Shown here: piece after piece, positions 17,709 through 21,618 of the stretch | Position numbering within the stretch: the first letter of the stretch is position 1 | Layout: each line of letters begins with the position of its first letter | Assembly: GCA_000320545.1 (NCBI GenBank) | Contig: ADNK01002600.1 | Location: forward strand, 1 to 21,618 | From: Bigelowiella natans CCMP2755 | Taxonomy: Eukaryota; Cercozoa; Chlorarachniophyceae | Direction: 5' to 3' | DNA: 21,618 bases | Notes under the pieces: model-generated | Seen by the model: only the letters and a program-made list of their open reading frames with translations | The model's database searches: none | What the model was told of the DNA's origin: nothing | Program-made: the position numbers and the translations under genes

Positions 17709-17887
17709 GTGCATAAGTTACGAAAATTCAGGACGAAAGAAAAGATCTGAGAGTTACCGTCCATCGATCGTCGCCGCCCGATCCCATCGGTGTTCCGAGG
17801 GAAAGAGAGTCTTCTTCTAAACGTAAACGTCTCTGCAAAGATTGAAGCAAAATCATTTGTTGTCACTGCCAAAGCGGGAAGAACCAT
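10106..17887 (-). CDS. EXO70: Exocyst complex subunit Exo70 (EXOC7), nearly complete
   Basis: Exo70 tethers secretory vesicles to the plasma membrane as part of the exocyst. Exons in transcript order: 17867-17887 (start, tentative), 17758-17832, 17500-17636, 17382-17436, 17206-17256, 16960-17045, 16588-16725, 16454-16484, an unresolved exon within 15980-16230, 15699-15815, 15218-15387, 14880-14997, 14604-14717, 14409-14461, 14062-14118, 13563-13695, 12961-13021, 12666-12716, 12469-12504, 12097-12171, 11720-11805, 11584-11601, 11467-11541, 11308-11355, 10956-11024, 10591-10638, 10106-10205 (TAA). Family signatures: N-terminal coil (SMMEILQSFEDKLQTLD, then QTETLTTRQVNIEMT), AYLGWLKNVHMGVQYFKAN, RLPSDGTVW, IFLLNNYHFISKRI, LYLKYSWDKAL, IKSKFREFNDKF, IWSVPDADLRSQIR, and the C-terminal GKHIKYTPRNLRAML. 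Most junctions are canonical and in phase. Phase gaps remain near 13022-13562 and 14119-14408 and in the 15980-16230 exon. Confidence 0.95.
10284..10356. repeat. (TA)n-(CA)n in last Exo70 intron
   Basis: (TA)n to about 10320 then (CA)n to 10356. The same intron also holds a long (GT)n (10504-10539), so the two complementary tracts could pair in the transcript. Confidence 0.9.
10504..10539. repeat. (GT)n in last Exo70 intron
   Basis: About 18 GT units, complementary to the (CA)n about 150 bases away in the same intron. Confidence 0.9.
10708..10762. repeat. (CAC)n/(CAT)n in Exo70 intron
   Basis: A CAC run grading into a CAT run. A (CAG)n tract follows at about 10930-10950, next to the donor of the exon at 10956-11024. 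Frames through these repeats are not coding. Confidence 0.85.
12286..12313. repeat. (TA)n in Exo70 intron
   Basis: About 14 TA units in the intron between the exons at 12097-12171 and 12469-12504. Confidence 0.85.
12549..12608. repeat. Compound (GT)n-(GA)n in Exo70 intron
   Basis: (GT)n, a short G run, then (GA)n to 12608, between the exons at 12469-12504 and 12666-12716. Confidence 0.9.
12850..12915. repeat. (CTT)n-rich tract in Exo70 intron
   Basis: CTT repeats interrupted by CT and CCT; on the Exo70 sense strand this is a purine (AAG)n tract. Confidence 0.85.
13966..14048. repeat. Compound (CA)n-(GA)n in Exo70 intron
   Basis: (CA)n at 13966-13996, a short interrupted link, then (GA)n at 14014-14048, ending about 12 bases from the donor of the exon at 14062-14118. 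Confidence 0.9.
14186..14298. repeat. (GAT)n, (GT)n and (GA)n cluster in Exo70 intron
   Basis: Three tracts in about 110 bases: (GAT)n to 14220, (GT)n at about 14247-14258 and (GA)n at 14261-14298. The phase between the flanking exons does not close, so a short exon may be hidden between here and 14408. Confidence 0.85.
15388..15584. repeat. (TTG)n at Exo70 splice acceptor, and (CT)n in same intron
   Basis: On the Exo70 sense strand, (CAA)n at 15390-15415 ends in CAAAG, directly at the acceptor of the exon at 15218-15387. If retained in mRNA it would add poly-Gln in frame. (CT)n lies at 15542-15584. Confidence 0.85.
16522..16578. repeat. C-run and (CT)n in Exo70 intron
   Basis: C-run at about 16522-16536 followed by (CT)n to 16578, ending about 9 bases from the donor of the exon at 16588-16725. 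Confidence 0.9.
16756..16803. repeat. 48-bp perfect palindrome around (TA)n
   Basis: AATGTATAATA at the left edge is matched by its reverse complement TATTATACATT at the right edge, with pure (TA)n between. The whole 48 bases are self-complementary. The palindrome lies in an Exo70 intron. A second (TA)n follows at about 16893-16927. Confidence 0.85.
17672..17706. repeat. (GA)n in Exo70 intron
   Basis: About 17 GA units between the second and third Exo70 exons; (TC)n on the sense strand, so a potential pyrimidine tract upstream of the acceptor at 17637. Confidence 0.9.
17833..17866 (-). other. Candidate very short (34-nt) first intron of Exo70
   Basis: Between the tentative first exon (ATG at 17887, MVLPALA) and the exon at 17758-17832 lies GTGACA...TTTGCAG, 34 nt long. 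Reading straight through from the same ATG stays open but leaves the Exo70 frame. If this is not an intron, the start codon lies further upstream. Confidence 0.35.
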
Positions 17888-18718
17888 AGTTTCTTTCCCA
17901 GGTTAGATGCTATGCCAGCACCCCTTCTTCTCGCCAACAATCTGTCCAACTTCTCTGTCGATCAAGCCTGTTCTTACACTTCTCTCCCCCCCTTCCTTCA
18001 GATAGATACCTAGAGAGCTTAGATAAATGAAGAGTAGCTGCTTGGCCGGAAGTGGTCCAGTTCACTGGATGGGGGGCTTCTTGAGTAGACCAAAATATTC
18101 AGATATTTTCTCGATAGGATATTAATCTCTATTGAGAAAGAATCTGCCAGATATCCCAGAAAAACGCAGGCCAAATTCGGCAAATGTGAGCGAGGAAGCA
18201 GCCCGTACCGCTGAATTCGACAAAGAAAGTGTTGCAGCTACTGTTGCCTGATAAATTGGCCTTGGGATGTCTTCGGGAGTAATTCGGGACTTGTCCGAAG
18301 TCACGATTTTGCATCTGCGACAACAAAATTGGATTGTCGCAGTATCGTTTCTTCCGGGATATTTGAACTGGGTCGCCCACAGAAACAGAAGTGAAATTCA
18401 CAAACTGGAAGGGGGCGAGGTACTCGTGATAACGAAGTCCTTTCCCACCCGCTCGCCTTACTTCTCTCTGCCTCTCCTCCATTCTTCTGTTTGCCTGCTG
18501 TCTAATGAGTCCAAGAAGGGCCTCATTGTTTCGTGCCTAAAACCTCACCCCAGACCCGTCTCCTTTTTGTGTTGCTGGGGTCAGTCGGCTCGAATTCTTT
18601 TGTTTTGCAGTAATCTGCCAGAAAGGAGGGGTATTTCTCGCTAACATAAAATCAGCTTAATTGCCAGGCATATTGACCTCTGGCTCACACTTCATCGGAG
18701 GCGGAGGAAGCTCTAGCG
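17888..18718. other. Spacer between Exo70 and BTB genes with unassigned open frames
   Basis: This divergent-promoter interval of about 830 bases is unusual here for having almost no microsatellites. It is open for long distances on both strands: plus 18267-18644, minus 18129-18482, and a plus frame ending at TGA about 18250 with hydrophilic composition (NLPDIPEKRRPNSANVSEEA). No family is recognisable. It may hold 5' exons of the BTB gene or a small unrelated gene. Confidence 0.4.
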
Positions 18719-19252
18719 ATGAAGCGTTTGGCGTGTGATATCTTCCGCTTGATCAGCGACAGAGAATTTGCCCATCTATCAGACGCGAAGGTACGCGCGG
18801 CTGCAAGAGCAATCGCTAGAAGTCATATTTAAGAAATATATTTCAAAAAAAATTGAGCAGTTGATGATACCAATCCAGCCTCTCCTATTAATTTTCCCGC
18901 TGTTACGCGCTTCTACTGCAGGTTCGGTGCTCTGATGGTGACATCATCGACGTCCACATCGACATTCTACGAATGCGCGTGGAACGTCTGGAGCACGTGC
19001 TGGCGTTAACGAATTCGAGCAACAACAGCGCGAAAAGTGACCTCGATCAAGGTGCGGACAGCGATGCTGTCGCAGCAATGCAACACTGTGAGGTTGGCGG
19101 GCTCGATGATGATGAGGAGGGCAGGGAGGATACAAAGCAGCAATCCCTAGATGCTACTACCACTGGAAATGTCCTCGATCTGACGGCTTTCCCCCCAGAA
19201 GCTGTCAGATGGGTAGTCATAACAACTACTTGAAAATAGACACGCACGCACA

Positions 19253-19309
<57 letters not shown>

Positions 19310-20996
19310 GGGGGGGAGGGACAGAGCGGTGACTGTATGAGCGCACATGATGTCATAATAATATTTCCAGGTAATTAAATTCATTTACGGAAACGGACTT
19401 TGTGGTGGGAAGGAGGGAGGGGGGGGGGGAGGGGTAGCAGAGGAGCAGCAAGGATCCTGCTCTTCAACGAATTTCCCGTTTGGGCACTTAGATGCGGTGC
19501 GAAAGCTAGATCGACTCCTCCACGTAAGAAGACTTCAAGCTTACCTCCGCAAAACTTTCGGATTTGGAATGGAGCGTAAGGATGTGGGGATGGGCGGGAG
19601 AAATAGGAAGAAAAGCGCCGATTTCTTCGATCTCAAGCGATTTGATGGGGGCAACGTACGCATCGTGGCCGGGAATGGAAAAGAGCGGCATGCTTTCACA
19701 GTTGCGGCCTCTGTGCTGTCTGTGCGGAGCAGTTTCTTCGCGGTACTGCAACAGCCCATTTGATTTCACAATGTTAAATATGAGGGAGGAGTTGTAGCGA
19801 GAATGCGAACAATATTTGCGAGAGCATAGCCAGGAAACCGCAAATTGCAGGACAACACACGTCATCCCCGTCCTACGCACAAATTTGAGCAGAATCTGAT
19901 TTTTATCGACGTATACACCTGCGATGATGTCTTAATATGTACTGCAAACACCATTTACTCATCGTCATAACCGCACGGTGGTTGTCGCACTGAGAAAGCT
20001 GTACTAACGTTTTACCTGCCGTTTTTCCTTCCAACGCCAGGCCCTTTTCTCCCAAAAATGGATGGATATGAGAGGAGAATCAGAGAAGGAGGGGGGTGAG
20101 AAGAAACGTCGGATCGGGCTGAGCGGAGACGGCAAGAAAATGACTGCTGCGCCATTAGCCAAAATTGAGAGTGACTATAATGAAGACGAGGCCGGAGGAC
20201 GCAAACAACTGGTGGATATTGTATATGCCCCATTTGACCAAAAAAAGAATCAATATTCTTTTGTCCGGGAAACTTTATGTCTTTCGCGGGAAAAAAGGCG
20301 TCAGCATAGTTGTTGAAAGAGGCCAGAGAGGAAAACATTGTATCTTCGCATATGGGATTCCCTCTCTCTATCTCCTGACTGTTTTTTTTAGTGTCAAAGG
20401 ATGTTGCTTAGAGTTCCTTAAAGATGATAGCTATGTGTTGTATGTTACCTTGATGGCAGTACTAATACTACTACTACTACTACCTCACTACTACTACTAC
20501 AACTTCTGCGTGATCATCTTCCCATATATAGATCCAGACGTTCCATTTTGCAGACATTTCGCCACAGGTGAGAGATGACGATAACTACGACTGATGCAAT
20601 ACTCCATCACACTTTGAATTGATTAATCACTCTACTACTTCAAGAAAGATGAGCAAGTTCTTCTTCACTCCGTCCGCTTGTAAATGGCACCATAGGTGAT
20701 GCACATCTTGCTACACTACTCGCTCTCGGGGAAGCTCCCCTCCAAGCCCCTCATCATCCTGGACGCAGGGGAGGAGGAGATTCTGAGATCGAAGAACCAC
20801 AGCAGAAGTGGCATGAGGAAGAACACCGTCTCCACCCCTACCACCACTACTTCGCCGATATCACCAGTGGTAGTAGCAGCGGCGCAGTGCGAAGGTGGTG
20901 GGGGAACCAAGCGTTACAACAACTGCAGCAGTAGTGCTCGCACAGAAAAGAAAAGCGAAATGAGGTGTCCTCTCCTCCCAACCCCCTCCACCGCCC

Positions 20997-21033
<37 letters not shown>

Positions 21034-21072
21034 CCCCCCCCCCTCTATCGTGTCGTTTCGTATATTCTTCCA

Positions 21073-21111
<39 letters not shown>

Positions 21112-21368
21112 AAAAAATCCGGGGAAAATGATGTAAGAATGGGAGGAGTTACTACAGTGGTTGAGGTCGTGTATGTATATCTCGCCGCAGCAAACATACC
21201 CCATCATCTACGCCACAACGCCCTCAAACCTGCACGTTTGTTCACAGCTTGCCGATGGAGACGTGCGTGGCAGTGCTGCATGCCGCGCTATACTTTGGCA
21301 TGGAATACCTCGCTAGTGACGTCGAGTGGATGATAGTGCAGGCTTTGACGAGGGAGAACTTGGCCAAA
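18719..21368 (+). CDS. Tandem BTB/POZ-domain protein, 3' end outside window
   Basis: Exons: 18719-18790, 18922-19212, 19371-19404, 19492-19742, 20041 to about 20265, 20554-20567, 20696-20964, 21248-21368; a donor at 21369 leads out of the window. The first BTB-like module reads VRCSDGDIIDVHIDILRMR, then, after an acidic insertion, FPPEAVRW joined to VIKFIYGNGLC and VRKLDRLLHVRRLQAYL. The second reads GGNVRIVAGNGKERHAF, then ASVLSVRSSFFAALFSQKW, a charged insertion, VMHILLHYSLSGKLPS, and ETCVAVLHAALYFGMEYLAS. The pattern (strand, H...L, SxFF, hYxxxG, hxxLhxxAxxFxMxxL) is that of BTB folds, which act in dimerisation and as cullin-3 adaptors. The donor of the exon starting at 20041 is uncertain; a phase-1 donor such as the one after ACTTTAT fits the 14-nt exon. 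The ATG choice is tentative, since the frame is open a little upstream. Confidence 0.75.
19240..19303 (+). repeat. Compound (CA)n-(GA)n in BTB-gene intron
   Basis: (CA)n to 19270 followed directly by (GA)n to about 19303, then a G-rich run, within the intron 19213-19370. Confidence 0.9.
20554..20567 (+). other. 14-nt microexon in the BTB gene
   Basis: TTTTGCAG precedes ACATTTCGCCACAG, followed by the donor GTGAGA. Spliced to the exon at 20696 it gives ISPQ before VMHILLHYSLSG, which fits the BTB pattern before its third helix. It needs a phase-1 donor upstream. Confidence 0.45.
21007..21108 (+). repeat. (CT)n, C-run and (TA)n in BTB-gene intron
   Basis: (CT)n at 21007-21033, a C-run to about 21043, and (TA)n at 21074-21108, all in the intron 20965-21247. 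Confidence 0.9.
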
Positions 21369-21423
21369 GTATGGTCTGCAATCCCCGTCGTCCCCCAATC
21401 AGGAAATCGGTAGTTACTAGAAA

Positions 21424-21458
21424 AAGAAGAAGAAGAAGAAGAAGAAGAAGAAGAAGAG
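21424..21458 (+). repeat. (GAA)n after the last visible BTB exon
   Basis: About 12 GAA units in what is probably an intron that runs beyond the window. From 21369 to 21618 I see no further exon. Confidence 0.85.
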
Positions 21459-21618
21459 GGAGCGGGCTCATAGCAGCATCGCGTGTTGTTGTACGAATGT
21501 ATCACTCACACTCACAAGATATCGTGTATTTCTCGTCGAGAGCAAAACGCAAGCAGCAGATGTATCGTCGCACATATTTAAAAAAAAATTATCGTAGCGT
21601 GAACGTCAGCCTATCCCC

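Noticed and set aside
19506-19880. Minus-strand frame of 124 codons
   Set aside because: It is antisense to the BTB exon 19492-19742, whose plus-strand reading has clear BTB pattern residues.

Overview
The window is nuclear DNA of an intron-rich eukaryote. Genes are split into many short exons (mostly 14-170 nt) with GT-AG borders. Introns and spacers are packed with simple-sequence repeats: (GT)n, (CA)n, (CT)n, (GA)n, (TA)n, trinucleotides and G/C runs. There are no operons, and I saw no rRNA, tRNA or CRISPR array. A PPR protein, an exocyst Exo70 subunit, BTB domains and a bacterial-type TIR membrane protein together suggest an alga or other protist. Stramenopile is a guess; the species cannot be fixed from this sequence.

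Layout. (1) About 1-1632, plus strand: 3' end of a pentatricopeptide-repeat (PPR) gene with five traceable exons. (2) 1633-3078: spacer, rich in CTAG/GCTAGC motifs, with an imperfect direct repeat. (3) 3079-4566, minus: an intronless 495-codon gene for an unknown protein, mostly low complexity, with a C-terminal membrane segment. (4) 4567-4781: short head-to-head promoter region with a (CT)n tract. (5) 5012-9115, plus: a gene of about 18 exons encoding a TIR domain, a conserved juxtamembrane segment, one transmembrane helix, a short Ala/Glu coiled coil and an unrecognised C-terminal part. (6) 9116-10105: CTAG-rich spacer. (7) 10106-17887, minus: a nearly complete Exo70 (EXOC7) gene with about 26 exons. 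(8) 17888-18718: spacer with overlapping open frames that I could not assign. (9) 18719 to beyond the window end, plus: a protein with two divergent BTB/POZ modules.

The genes look like unrelated eukaryotic neighbours: organelle RNA metabolism (PPR), vesicle tethering (Exo70), protein interaction (BTB), and possible innate-immune or NAD+-related signalling (TIR). The TIR gene is the most interesting. Its TIR-juxtamembrane-helix-coil order is typical of bacterial TIR proteins, yet it is cut into many tiny exons, which suggests an old acquisition from bacteria. I built the exon models by hand from splice borders, phase continuity and family similarity. Junctions that do not close in phase are stated.
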